Notes: a model not told the origin generated them from the letters alone. Numbered from the stretch's first letter, positions 1 through 8,778 are shown. The stretch: 64,000 nucleotides of DNA from Diabrotica undecimpunctata (GCF_040954645.1 NC_092806.1:109956731-110020730), one strand, 5' to 3'. Made by a program: numbers and translations.

Positions 1-1082
1 TTCGACGGGCTTACAGGTCATGTAAGAAAATTTCTCTTACAGATTTGCTAAGTCCCTACTTTACGGGACTTTGCCACCGGACGGTGCATATATCCTTTTG
101 CAAAGATTGAGATTTAATAAAGACTTCCTGTGTTGTTTTATTTTTCTCTTTCAGGCATATTGATACTTGCAAATAAACGTACATAAACTGTGTTTTACTT
201 CCTATTCCCTTTTCAGGTACACTGCATAAGGTTGGTATTTGATATTTAAACTTTGAATATAACTCTTTGATATATATATATATATATACAACTTGTATGC
301 TATTTCTCTTTCCTTTCTCTTTCAGGTACACTATTAAAAATAACTTGTACTTTTTTTTCCATCTTTGAATTAATGATATTTATTTTTCAGCTACACTGTT
401 AAAATTTCTATTATTATTTTTATGACCTTAATACTTGTTGTTTATTTTAATTACTGCTATTGATATACATTATTTGTGCCTATTTGTCACCATTTGATTA
501 TTTTCTACAGGTCCAATTGACTTAGAAAATTTGTTTGAAAAATAATTTGAATTTTTACTTATAATTATTTTTACAGTGTACTTCTTCCCCATTTTATTGT
601 TGATTATCCCGATTGGCATAACAACCGACATTCCTGTCCTTATCCCGAGTTTCTAGCTCAACTCCTTCCTACTCCAAGTACTTTTGACAAGTGACATTTT
701 CTATATTTACTAATTTGAATTTTGTTGTATTTTGTTTATTATTAATAACTAACGTGTATTCCCTTCCAGATTCTTAGTTTAAGACTAATTGGTATAATTA
801 TTCTCCCGATTTTCGGATCAGGGGATAATTATACGTCTCTTTCAGATTCTTAGCATAAGTTATATTATATCATTTCTACTTATTATAATTACTGTGCATT
901 TTAATTAATAAACTTTTTATTACTGTGTTATTCTTTGAAAAAAGGCATTTAATCCCTAGCTAGGTAATAATGGCTTCCGACAGAGAGCCTTACTCTCTGA
1001 GGTCACTCCAAGCGACGGATAGAGCGGTTAACTTGCCTTCTCCCTCTTTAGAAGAAGATGGGAGTTATATCAGTTACCGACA
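1..1082 (+). repeat. 5' LTR, partial (R/U5 part)
   Basis: Matches 6069-7203 of the 3' LTR base for base except for three differences seen by eye: a 52-bp shorter TA run, T316 against C6436, and one T less in the run at 351-358. It ends in CGACA, the inverse of the TGTCG that starts the 3' LTR. It carries a polyadenylation signal (AATAAA, 116-121) and two small hairpins (21-41 and 51-70). It also has eight pyrimidine-tract-CAG motifs and, unusually, the gag start codon at 970, so the last 113 bp of the LTR are coding. Confidence 0.93.
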
Positions 1083-2130
1083 TGGCGCCCAACTCACTGA
1101 TCGAACTTCACCACACCCTGAGACAACAGAGTACTCACCGCCTGCGACGTCAGGCCCTTTTTCCACAACGGAGACGACAGCTCCAAGTCCACCACAGCCT
1201 GCGACGTCAGGCAATGCAGATATGGGACAGATTCTAGCAGCCCTCACCCAAGCCGTGACGGCACTAGCCCTAACTCAAGGACAAACCGTGAAGATAGAAT
1301 ATCCACCAGCACCACCAGCACCACCTGCACCTACACCACGATGGAGGCCACCCCTAAAGCGATTCAGCGGAGCAGAACACGAGAGCCCTGAGGACTTCGC
1401 CGCTTCAGCCACGGATCACCTCCTAGACATGGCAATCGAGACGAGACACTGGACGGCGTATCTCCTGGAGTATGGACTCGAAGGGGAGGCGGCTGCGTGG
1501 GCAAAGACACACACGGACCCCAAGATGGATCACACATCGTTCTTCAGGAAACTGGTGGACCACTTCAGCCACTCATCCAAATTTGCGAAGATGCTAGCCA
1601 AATTATACGGCCATAAACAGAGGCACGAAACATCTGCAGAGTTCATAAACCAGAAGATGGCTCTGTTCAACCGAGTTGCACCTGCCACCCCAGACGAGGA
1701 ACGATGTGAGATCCTCATAGAACAGTTGCGCCCGGAGATAAGAAAATACCTGAGGGGCAATCCACCACGTACCGAAGACGACCTACGGCGGACAGTGGAC
1801 GAACTGGAAAGAGATACAAGAGTCTCTACTCCCTCACCTGCCAACCAAAAGCAAGAGAGACCAAGTCCCAAGCCGGACCGTCCTCCACAGCCACAGCAGG
1901 ACCGTCCACCACAACATCCACCACGTCACGACCGCCCTAGACAGTCAGAGACCCTCAATGAATGGCGCAACAGGGGAAACAACCGTAACCATGGCTACAA
2001 CAACCGTAACAACAACAATGGCCGCAACCAACCCAGCCAGCAACAAGGAGGTCATCCCATACCTCCACCGAGAAGCCAACCACCACGTCCAGGTCAGGGA
2101 AACGCCGACGGGGGCACCGTCGAACACTAA
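970..2130 (+). CDS. gag: Gag polyprotein of Ty3/gypsy element
   Basis: A 386-codon frame encoding the structural Gag protein that would form the virus-like particle. The N-terminus is polar. Residues ~110-125 are a proline/alanine tract (PPAPPAPPAPTPRW). Residues ~125-285 look like a helical capsid domain of the retrotransposon-gag type, ending LERD. The C-terminal ~100 residues are rich in P, Q, R and N, with no CCHC zinc knuckle; the basic Asn/Arg/Gln tail probably binds RNA instead. The ATG at 970 is inside the LTR: codons 1-37 are LTR sequence, codon 38 spans the LTR end, and the following codons are written in the primer binding site. This start is the first ATG of the frame after AATAATGG, and the same ATG exists in the 3' LTR at 7091. 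Gag overlaps pol, which is in the -1 frame. Confidence 0.9.
   Translation: MASDREPYSLRSLQATDRAVNLPSPSLEEDGSYISYRHGAQLTDRTSPHPETTEYSPPATSGPFSTTETTAPSPPQPATSGNADMGQILAALTQAVTALALTQGQTVKIEYPPAPPAPPAPTPRWRPPLKRFSGAEHESPEDFAASATDHLLDMAIETRHWTAYLLEYGLEGEAAAWAKTHTDPKMDHTSFFRKLVDHFSHSSKFAKMLAKLYGHKQRHETSAEFINQKMALFNRVAPATPDEERCEILIEQLRPEIRKYLRGNPPRTEDDLRRTVDELERDTRVSTPSPANQKQERPSPKPDRPPQPQQDRPPQHPPRHDRPRQSETLNEWRNRGNNRNHGYNNRNNNNGRNQPSQQQGGHPIPPPRSQPPRPGQGNADGGTVEH
1083..1093 (+). promoter_or_regulatory. Primer binding site, tRNA-Lys type
   Basis: TGGCGCCCAAC begins directly after the CGACA end of the 5' LTR. It is complementary to the 3' end of an animal tRNA-Lys of the kind used by Drosophila gypsy. 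The match stops after 11 bases, longer than the 8 bp used by yeast Ty3. The site lies inside the gag reading frame, so it is under both coding and priming constraint. Confidence 0.85.
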
Positions 2131-2150
2131 GTCCCAAGTCCAAGGTGCCC
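2097..2150 (+). promoter_or_regulatory. Candidate -1 ribosomal frameshift signal (gag to pol)
   Basis: The heptamer G GGA AAC lies at 2097-2103 with its codons in the gag frame (Gly-Asn near the Gag C-terminus), exactly the X XXY YYZ register for a -1 shift. Two bases later a 6-bp GC-rich hairpin forms (2106-2111 with 2117-2122, loop GGGCA). The loop GGGC at 2112-2115 can also pair with GCCC at 2147-2150, giving a possible pseudoknot. The pol frame is open from 2010 to 5372, so the heptamer falls in the 121-nt overlap, 25 bases before the gag stop. The 2-nt spacer is shorter than usual. The same heptamer is known from the gag-pro junction of Mason-Pfizer-type retroviruses. Confidence 0.75.
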
Positions 2151-5100
2151 CAGCTGAACATCCTCCAGGTAGCCGCTGTTTCCTCACCACCACCCGAGAT
2201 TTCCGTGGAAATCAACTCAGTCAGGATGATGGCCCTGATAGACTCCGGTGCAAGCCACAACTTCATCCGAGTGGGCCTTATCGAGACGGCAATGGTGCAG
2301 AACACTTCTACCAGAGTCCAGCTGCCCGAAAGAAGCCAGTCACTGCGAACTCTAGGCTTCGTAGACGTGGACGTCCACTTCACCGATCAATTTTCCAGTA
2401 GAATCCGATGTCAACTCGTAGACGATCTCCACCACGACCTGATTCTAGGCATGTCATGGCTGACGTCCGAGGGTGCCCTGCTAGACCTTACCAGGAGGTG
2501 CATCCACGTAGGGACCGACAGCCGCCACATCTTGTTCTGGGAGTCGTCTACAAGACCAACATCCACCAACAACGTCCACCTCCTACGAGAAGACCAGGCC
2601 CCAAGCTTCGCAATGACTGAAATCCAACAGCTTCTCGAAACATACCAAGATGTTTTCGATGACAAAGTCCGTCAACCCACCACCAAGGCCACGCAGATGA
2701 CCATCAAACTGACTGACTCAACTCCCATCAACACCAGGCCGTATAAATACTCCACGGCCAAGAAAAAGACAATGTACTCCGAGGTCCAGGACATGCTCTC
2801 GGCGGGCGTGATACGTCCAAGCAGAAGTCCGTACAACAGCCCAGTTGTAATAGTTACAAAGAAGGATGGAACTCCTAGATTTTGCGTCGATTATCGCAAA
2901 ATCAACGCAATCACCGTGGACGAAGTTTCGAACCTCCCACCCATACATGACAGCATCAAGGAGCTTGGCTCAGCTAACATCTTCACCACCCTCGACCTGA
3001 AGAGCGGATTTTGGCAAATTCCGCTGGCCGAGGACTCCAAACAGATAACAGCTTTTAGCCTTCCTGATGGGTCCCAGTTCGAATTCACGGTGATGCCATT
3101 TGGGTTGAAGAACGGACCTGCAGCTTTCCAGAAGCTGGTGACCACCGTCTTCGCCGGCTTCGTGGACGAATTTGTGAAGGTGTACATGGACGACATAATC
3201 ATCTACTCGTCCACCTGGGAGGAACACCAAAAGCACCTCCACCTGGTCCTGGAACGCCTGCGCACTCACGGCCTGTGGGTGTCACTGAAGAAATGCCAGT
3301 TCGCCGCCAAAGAACTGGACTACCTGGGCCATACCATCACTTCCACCAACACGCAACCGATGGAAAGACACAGAGACAAGATCCAAGGGTTCACGACTCC
3401 GAAGACTCTCCGCCAACTGAGATCTTTTATTGGCACTGCCAGCTGGCTCCGAGACTTCGTTCCAAACTTTGCGGAGATGGTGACCCCGCTGACTGACCTA
3501 ACAGCGGGAAAACACCGTTTCCAATGGAACGAAGTAGCTGACAGGGCATTCAACAACATCAAGAATGCCATAGCCAATAAATTGGAATTGCAACGGCCAG
3601 ATGCCAGCCTGCCCTTCAGCCTCCAGACGGACGCGTCTGAGATAGGCATGGGCGCCGTCCTATTCCAAGGTGAACCCAACAACAGAAGGATCATCGCATA
3701 TGGTTCCACCAAGCTGAAGCCAGCTGAGAAGAGGTACCATATAAACGAGAAAGAATGTCTTGCTGTGATATGGGCCCTGAAGCGTTTTAAACATTTCCTG
3801 CAGGACCAGGCCTTCACATTGTACACTGACAGCAGAGCTCTACTGTGGCTGGATCGCTACAAGTCCGATAAAGCCAAGTTGTCACGATGGGCTCTGCTGC
3901 TCCAAGAGTTCAACTTCAAGGTGATCCACGTAGCCGGTAGAGACAACCAGCTGCCGGACCATCTATCACGCCATCCGACCACCGAGGAGGAGACGATCCA
4001 CGACCCTGACGCTGAAGTCGACCGCCTAGCCTGGCCACAGCAACCAATGATGGAAGACAACACCTTCCCGTTGCTGTGCCTCCTAGAAGCCCAGGAAGAT
4101 GGTGCCAACCACCCCATCCTGGACGACCTTAACGACATGCCGCTGCAAACCCGTATCCAGAGGGCACATCAAACCCACCATGGAGTGCAGCGGTTCATCA
4201 CTCGTTGGCGTCGAATTCAGACCAGAGGGCCTCGTGATGACGTCGAGACTAGCCTCCTCGATGAGTTCCTGGTAGAAGACGACACTGCCTACTACCTCCA
4301 GGATGGCTCAAAACGACTCCTTGTCCCTGGTTGCTTCCGAGCTGAGGTTCTGCAAGTTTACCATGACAGTGAGGAAGCTAACCATCCAGGACAAGAAGAG
4401 ACGTCCCGGGCCATCCGTGAACTTTACTTCTGGCCCACCATGTCCAAAGATATCATCAACCACATCAGATCTTGCCTGAAGTGTGCCACCACAAAAGCAT
4501 CCAAGAGACAACCCAGAGCTCCGATAGTTCCGAGAGCCCCCGTCAATCCATGGGAGAGGATCTCATTCGATGTTCTAGGTCCCTATCCTCCTGCTCGAGG
4601 AACAAGGAACCGCTATATCCTCCTGGCCACGGACTGCCTCAGCAATTGGGTTGAGTACCGATGCACCACTTCGGCAAAATCAAGAGATATCACGTCCTTC
4701 CTCCAGGACGAGATCTGCAACCGATGGGGACGACCGAACACCATCATCACAGATAATGGCTCCCAGTTTAGAACACCAACCTGGGAGAGGTTCCTGCGTC
4801 GTCACAACATAGAGCACGAAAAGGCGCCCATATACCACCAGAGGGCCAATCCCGTCGAGCGCAGAGTTCAAGAGCTAAAGAAAGGACTACGGGCAAGAGT
4901 GTCATCACCTGAGGACCCCCGATGGGACTCCTACGTCGGAGACGTCGTCTTCACTCTTCGAACCAGAGCCAACGACGCCACCGGACAGACTCCTGCGGAG
5001 CTCCTACTCGGATATAGGCCAAGACGAGCCCAGGAAACCAACTTCCAGGCCAACCAGAGGGAGAACAGGGAACAACGAGTTCAGCGAGCGGTCCAAAAAG

Positions 5101-5372
5101 CCACCGTCTACGCCAGGAACCTGTTCCCGGACAATCCTGATGCTCGTCCTCCACCTCAGTACATTCCTGGACAACAGGTGTTGGTGAGAAACCACCAGCA
5201 GGGAAACTTCGGGGAGACCTGGACAGGACCCCACTCGATCATCAGGGCAGCCGGTAACCATACCTACGAAGTTCACCGAGACAACGACGTAGACCGGCTG
5301 ATCCATGTTGACGACATCCGTCCCGCACCGCCTCCACGTGTCGACGCCATCGCCGGAGAAGACGCCGAGTGA
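2103..5372 (+). CDS. pol: Pol polyprotein: protease, RT, RNase H, integrase
   Basis: The enzyme polyprotein, probably made as Gag-Pol by -1 frameshifting. The start given is the first codon after the slippery site; the frame is open from 2010 and has no early ATG. Counting from 2103: protease with DSGAS at 47-51; reverse transcriptase ~200-430 with DYRKIN, LDLKSGFWQI, MPFGLKNGPAAF and the catalytic YMDD at 361-364; RNase H with TDAS (D510), a later NEKE and TDSRALL; integrase with an HHCC zinc finger from H754, then catalytic D823, D884 (TDNGSQF) and E919 (NPVERR), followed by a GPH..I module resembling GPY/F. The spacing D884-E919 leaves 34 residues, one fewer than the usual 35. The frame is uninterrupted to residue 1089. 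Confidence 0.95.
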   Translation, partial: RRRGHRRTLSPKSKVPQLNILQVAAVSSPPPEISVEINSVRMMALIDSGASHNFIRVGLIETAMVQNTSTRVQLPERSQSLRTLGFVDVDVHFTDQFSSRIRCQLVDDLHHDLILGMSWLTSEGALLDLTRRCIHVGTDSRHILFWESSTRPTSTNNVHLLREDQAPSFAMTEIQQLLETYQDVFDDKVRQPTTKATQMTIKLTDSTPINTRPYKYSTAKKKTMYSEVQDMLSAGVIRPSRSPYNSPVVIVTKKDGTPRFCVDYRKINAITVDEVSNLPPIHDSIKELGSANIFTTLDLKSGFWQIPLAEDSKQITAFSLPDGSQFEFTVMPFGLKNGPAAFQKLVTTVFAGFVDEFVKVYMDDIIIYSSTWEEHQKHLHLVLERLRTHGLWVSLKKCQFAAKELDYLGHTITSTNTQPMERHRDKIQGFTTPKTLRQLRSFIGTASWLRDFVPNFAEMVTPLTDLTAGKHRFQWNEVADRAFNNIKNAIANKLELQRPDASLPFSLQTDASEIGMGAVLFQGEPNNRRIIAYGSTKLKPAEKRYHINEKECLAVIWALKRFKHFLQDQAFTLYTDSRALLWLDRYKSDKAKLSRWALLLQEFNFKVIHVAGRDNQLPDHLSRHPTTEEETIHDPDAEVDRLAWPQQPMMEDNTFPLLCLLEAQEDGANHPILDDLNDMPLQTRIQRAHQTHHGVQRFITRWRRIQTRGPRDDVETSLLDEFLVEDDTAYYLQDGSKRLLVPGCFRAEVLQVYHDSEEANHPGQEETSRAIRELYFWPTMSKDIINHIRSCLKCATTKASKRQPRAPIVPRAPVNPWERISFDVLGPYPPARGTRNRYILLATDCLSNWVEYRCTTSAKSRDITSFLQDEICNRWGRPNTIITDNGSQFRTPTWERFLRRHNIEHEKAPIYHQRANPVERRVQELKKGLRARVSSPEDPRWDSYVGDVVFTLRTRANDATGQTPAELLLGYRPRRAQETNFQANQRENREQRVQRAVQKATVYARNLFPDNPDARPPPQYIPGQQVLVRNHQQGNFGETWTGPHSIIRAAGNHTYEVHRDNDVDRLIHVDDIRPAPPPRVDAIAGEDAE

Positions 5373-5519
5373 AGAAGTGCAAAGACAATCTTTTTGTTTT
5401 CAGAGACAATTTTTTCATTTTTTTGCAATTAACTATACAATTGTTTGCTTTCATTTTTTTATACTTATTATTGTAAAAATATTGTTTTTCAATAAAGTAA
5501 AATCACCAGAAGGATCTTC
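5373..5519 (+). other. Noncoding spacer between pol and the purine tract
   Basis: AT-rich, with T-rich runs and one AATAAA near 5491. No envelope or other third frame is present, so this is an enzyme-only element. Confidence 0.7.
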
Positions 5520-5532
5520 GAAGCGGGGGGGA
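5520..5532 (+). promoter_or_regulatory. Polypurine tract (plus-strand primer)
   Basis: GAAGCGGGGGGGA sits immediately before the TGTCG start of the 3' LTR, the position where the RNase H-resistant primer for plus-strand DNA is made. One C interrupts the purines. Confidence 0.85.
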
Positions 5533-5546
5533 TGTCGCCCAGCCTG

Positions 5547-5738
5547 CTGAATTGTGATTGGTCAAATGGCAACAGTAATTGCAGCCAATCATAATTCAGA
5601 AGTCTGTTGCTCATTTTCTGAATTATCGTTGGTCGAAATGCATCCGAGCTGCAGCCAATGATAATTCTGAAAATTGGGCATTGGTCGCCGTGCTCGGTCA
5701 ATCGTAAAAAGGTCCAAAACGACCGTTACGATTGACCT
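5547..5738 (+). repeat. U3 array of inverted repeats with CCAAT motifs
   Basis: Unit 1 (5547-5600) reads CTGAATTGTGATTGGTC, then GCAGCCAATCATAATTCAG, its near inverse. Unit 2 (5618-5670) repeats the pattern with CTGAATTATCGTTGGTC and GCAGCCAATGATAATTC. A third pair, GGTCAATCGTAA (5696-5707) and TTACGATTGACC (5727-5738), is a perfect 12-bp inverted repeat ending 12 bp before the TATA-like box. The positions suggest enhancer or promoter elements; the binding factors are unknown. Confidence 0.7.
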
Positions 5739-5747
5739 ACTTTTTTC

Positions 5748-5785
5748 TGCATAAAAGAAGTGCACGACGGCCAGGAAATCAGACC
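5748..5785 (+). promoter_or_regulatory. LTR core promoter: TATA-like box and initiator
   Basis: GCATAAAAG at 5749-5757 is followed about 30 bp later by TCAGAC (A at 5781), the expected spacing for a TATA box and insect initiator. This would place the U3/R boundary near 5780. Inferred from motif and position only. Confidence 0.5.
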
Positions 5786-6183
5786 GGGTCAGGATATGTC
5801 CGCTGGTCCAGCCTTCTAGGCAAGTAAGATCCTCTGGTTGATTCAGTTCCTAGAGAGTTCTTGTTTTTCTTTCAGCTCACCTCTAAAACCCGGAACCTAA
5901 CGTTCCACATCTTTAACTACGGTTTGTCTGCAAACCACGGCGGCCATTTTTGAAGGATTTATTTATGCTTTTTGACTTAGTCAAATTTGCTGATAAATTC
6001 CTTTAAGAGCGTCGCCATTTTTCGCCGAATTAATCTGTGTTTTTGGACTTAGTCTAAATCCTGATTATTTCGACGGGCTTACAGGTCATGTAAGAAAATT
6101 TCTCTTACAGATTTGCTAAGTCCCTACTTTACGGGACTTTGCCACCGGACGGTGCATATATCCTTTTGCAAAGATTGAGATTT

Positions 6184-6189
6184 AATAAA
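6184..6189 (+). terminator. Polyadenylation signal AATAAA in LTR
   Basis: AATAAA in the 3' LTR (copy at 116-121 in the 5' LTR), about 400 bp downstream of the inferred transcription start. A hairpin (AGTCCC with GGGACT, 51-70 in the 5' copy) precedes it. It would end the genomic RNA if functional. Confidence 0.5.
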
Positions 6190-6335
6190 GACTTCCTGTG
6201 TTGTTTTATTTTTCTCTTTCAGGCATATTGATACTTGCAAATAAACGTACATAAACTGTGTTTTACTTCCTATTCCCTTTTCAGGTACACTGCATAAGGT
6301 TGGTATTTGATATTTAAACTTTGAATATAACTCTT

Positions 6336-6338
<3 letters not shown>

Positions 6339-6408
<70 letters not shown>
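6339..6408. repeat. (TA)n microsatellite in 3' LTR
   Basis: About 35 TA units. The corresponding run in the 5' LTR (about 270-288) is 52 bp shorter. The run is probably unstable, so it should not be used to date the insertion. Confidence 0.95.
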
Positions 6409-6410
<2 letters not shown>

Positions 6411-7203
6411 ACTTGTATGCTATTTCTCTTTCCTTCCTCTTTCAGGTACACTATTAAAAATAACTTGTACTTTTTTTTTCCATCTTTGAATTAATGATAT
6501 TTATTTTTCAGCTACACTGTTAAAATTTCTATTATTATTTTTATGACCTTAATACTTGTTGTTTATTTTAATTACTGCTATTGATATACATTATTTGTGC
6601 CTATTTGTCACCATTTGATTATTTTCTACAGGTCCAATTGACTTAGAAAATTTGTTTGAAAAATAATTTGAATTTTTACTTATAATTATTTTTACAGTGT
6701 ACTTCTTCCCCATTTTATTGTTGATTATCCCGATTGGCATAACAACCGACATTCCTGTCCTTATCCCGAGTTTCTAGCTCAACTCCTTCCTACTCCAAGT
6801 ACTTTTGACAAGTGACATTTTCTATATTTACTAATTTGAATTTTGTTGTATTTTGTTTATTATTAATAACTAACGTGTATTCCCTTCCAGATTCTTAGTT
6901 TAAGACTAATTGGTATAATTATTCTCCCGATTTTCGGATCAGGGGATAATTATACGTCTCTTTCAGATTCTTAGCATAAGTTATATTATATCATTTCTAC
7001 TTATTATAATTACTGTGCATTTTAATTAATAAACTTTTTATTACTGTGTTATTCTTTGAAAAAAGGCATTTAATCCCTAGCTAGGTAATAATGGCTTCCG
7101 ACAGAGAGCCTTACTCTCTGAGGTCACTCCAAGCGACGGATAGAGCGGTTAACTTGCCTTCTCCCTCTTTAGAAGAAGATGGGAGTTATATCAGTTACCG
7201 ACA

Positions 7204-7790
7204 ATACCACATATATATTTATATATTATATATTTGCTCACAGAAGACTAGTTAAACAACAAAAACTAGAATAGCAGATGACAACTAAAGAAGTGTAAAA
7301 TAAAATTTTATTGATAACTCTAAGAATTTTATTTCATAATATCCAATGCACTAATACTAAGGGAAAAAACAAGAAATATAAAAACAGATAAAAATCCACT
7401 TCGGGTTCAAAGCGTCAGTCTCTACAATTCATAAAAAAGTGATAAACTAATTTTATACACACAAAACATCTTATTACTTAACATCAAAGAGTTTCATAGT
7501 CATTTAGTAAACTATAGATGTATCAGATTAAATTCCTTGATTGACGTTATGAATTACACAATTGACAATGAATAAATAGAACGGAAATAGATAGCGTATG
7601 TTGAATGTTATATGTTTCCTAGAGTTAACAATGAATTAACTATTTACAAAATTATAAACTTATCGTTCTGTAAAAGGTCAACTGATCGTAACGTAGTTTT
7701 TGAACGACATCAAATTATGGCATTAAAAAAAGTAGATTAATGTAACTTTAAACAATAATTGGACAAATTTGGTAATTTACAGTAAAATGT
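7204..7790. other. AT-rich flank, no gene seen
   Basis: Flanking DNA into which the gypsy element inserted. It starts ATACC (candidate target duplication). I see no coding potential or structured repeat. Confidence 0.5.
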
Positions 7791-7929
7791 GTGTGCCTAT
7801 TAGAGTCTCAACATATAGATAAATCCATCAAATATGTCGTAACAAATATTACTCCTCTGTTTTTAACAAAAAACTTTTGTATCAACTTGCAACCACTTTT
7901 TGTACCTGCATATTGTTCGATTCGTAAAC

Positions 7930-8778
7930 TTGTTCTTTATCGAAAGGTTATAGCACTATACTATGACGAAAACTATCTGAAACCCAATCCTACAAAAACC
8001 CAGGTGTGTGCTTTCCAGCTTAGAAACAAGCATGCCCGAAGGACACTGGAGGTGGAATGCTGGAACACAATGAGACGCCAAAATACCTCGGCGTACGTCT
8101 GGATAGAACTCTGTCTTATCGATATCACTGTCAAGATGTCAAGAAAAAAGTAAACGACAGAAATAATATCATCCGCAAAGTAATAAACACAAAATAGGGA
8201 GCACAACCACACACTCTCCGTACTTCTGCCTTAGCATTATGTTTTTCTGCCGCTGCGTTTGGAGCACCAGTGTGAGAAAACTCTGCTCATGCTAAAAAAG
8301 TCGTTGTTGCGTTAAATGAAACGGTTCGTATAATATCCGGTTGCCTGAAACCGACACCTATCGAAGAGGTCTACCCTATAGTTGGAATCGCTCCACCTGC
8401 TATCAGAAGACAAGTCACATCAGAGATAGAACGAAAGAAGCAGGAGACGGATCGAAGACACACCTTGTACGACCACCAAGTTCAGCTACAACACATTTTG
8501 CGCCCTCAGACGAAATGGCCGCTGGACACAATTTGTCGTATCCCACATGGAAAACGCTAAACAGACTAAGAACTGGCGTTTCACGTTTTGCTATAAAAAA
8601 TAGTAACCTGAAGAAATGGGGATACCAGGAGGACGATACCTGCAACTGTGACGCGGTTCAGAATAGTCACCATCTACTATCATGCACAGAGATGAGAGGG
8701 ACCTGCACAGAAGAAGACCTATTTTTAGCGAATGACAGGGCCATCTATGTGGCCAACCATTGGAAATACAAAATTTAA
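7930..8778 (+). pseudogene. Jockey-type LINE reverse transcriptase, C-terminal part
   Basis: A decayed 3' portion of a non-LTR retrotransposon. The translation shows KPNPTKTQVCAFQLRNKHA, then after a one-base shift PKYLGVRLDRTLSYR, then TSALALCFSAAAFGAPV and NETVRIISGCLKPTPIEEV. The final part runs LRTGVSRF.. to CNCDAVQNSHHLLSC, a Cys/His cluster typical of the end of this family. Two tryptophan codons have become stops (near 8197 and 8273) and the frame shifts at least twice. The catalytic FADD region is absent, so only the C-terminal third survives. The frame ends at 8778. Confidence 0.85.

Larger units (their letters stand above)
1..7203 (+). mobile_element. Ty3/gypsy LTR retrotransposon, 5' end cut by window edge
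   Basis: A nearly complete LTR retrotransposon. The order is partial 5' LTR (1-1082), primer site (1083), gag, pol (protease, reverse transcriptase, RNase H, integrase), purine tract (5520-5532) and a full 3' LTR (5533-7203). Integrase after RNase H places it in Ty3/gypsy. Comparing the LTRs, about 536 bp of the 5' LTR lie left of the window, so the whole element is about 7.74 kb. Both frames are open and the two LTRs are almost identical apart from a TA microsatellite, so the insertion is recent and may be competent. There is no envelope frame between pol and the 3' LTR. The flank after the 3' LTR begins ATACC; the matching duplication would be on the unseen left side. Confidence 0.95.
5533..7203 (+). 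repeat. 3' LTR, complete, 1671 bp
   Basis: Starts TGTCG after the purine tract and ends CGACA, perfect 5-bp inverted ends. U3 (5533 to ~5780) has CCAAT-type motifs in inverted repeats and a TATA-like box. The R region carries AATAAA at 6184-6189. U5 contains a 70-bp TA run (6339-6408). The last 113 bp repeat the start of gag (ATG at 7091), so the frame opens here too but runs into flanking DNA after 7203. 1671 bp is long for a Ty3/gypsy LTR. Confidence 0.95.

Noticed and set aside
1530..2383. Antisense open frames under gag
   Set aside because: Mirror of the GC-richer coding strand; no motif and no start context.
1958..2401. 147-codon frame in the third phase across the gag/pol overlap
   Set aside because: Its product is Thr/Asn/Pro/His-rich only because the overlapping gag tail is repetitive; no domain is seen and pol continues in another frame.
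5305..5550. Possible envelope or accessory frame after pol
   Set aside because: 81 codons, mostly overlapping the pol end and T-rich spacer; no signal peptide, membrane anchor pattern or cleavage site.
6124..6411. Antisense frame with Tyr-Ile repeats in the LTR
   Set aside because: Encoded by the TA microsatellite; a composition artefact.
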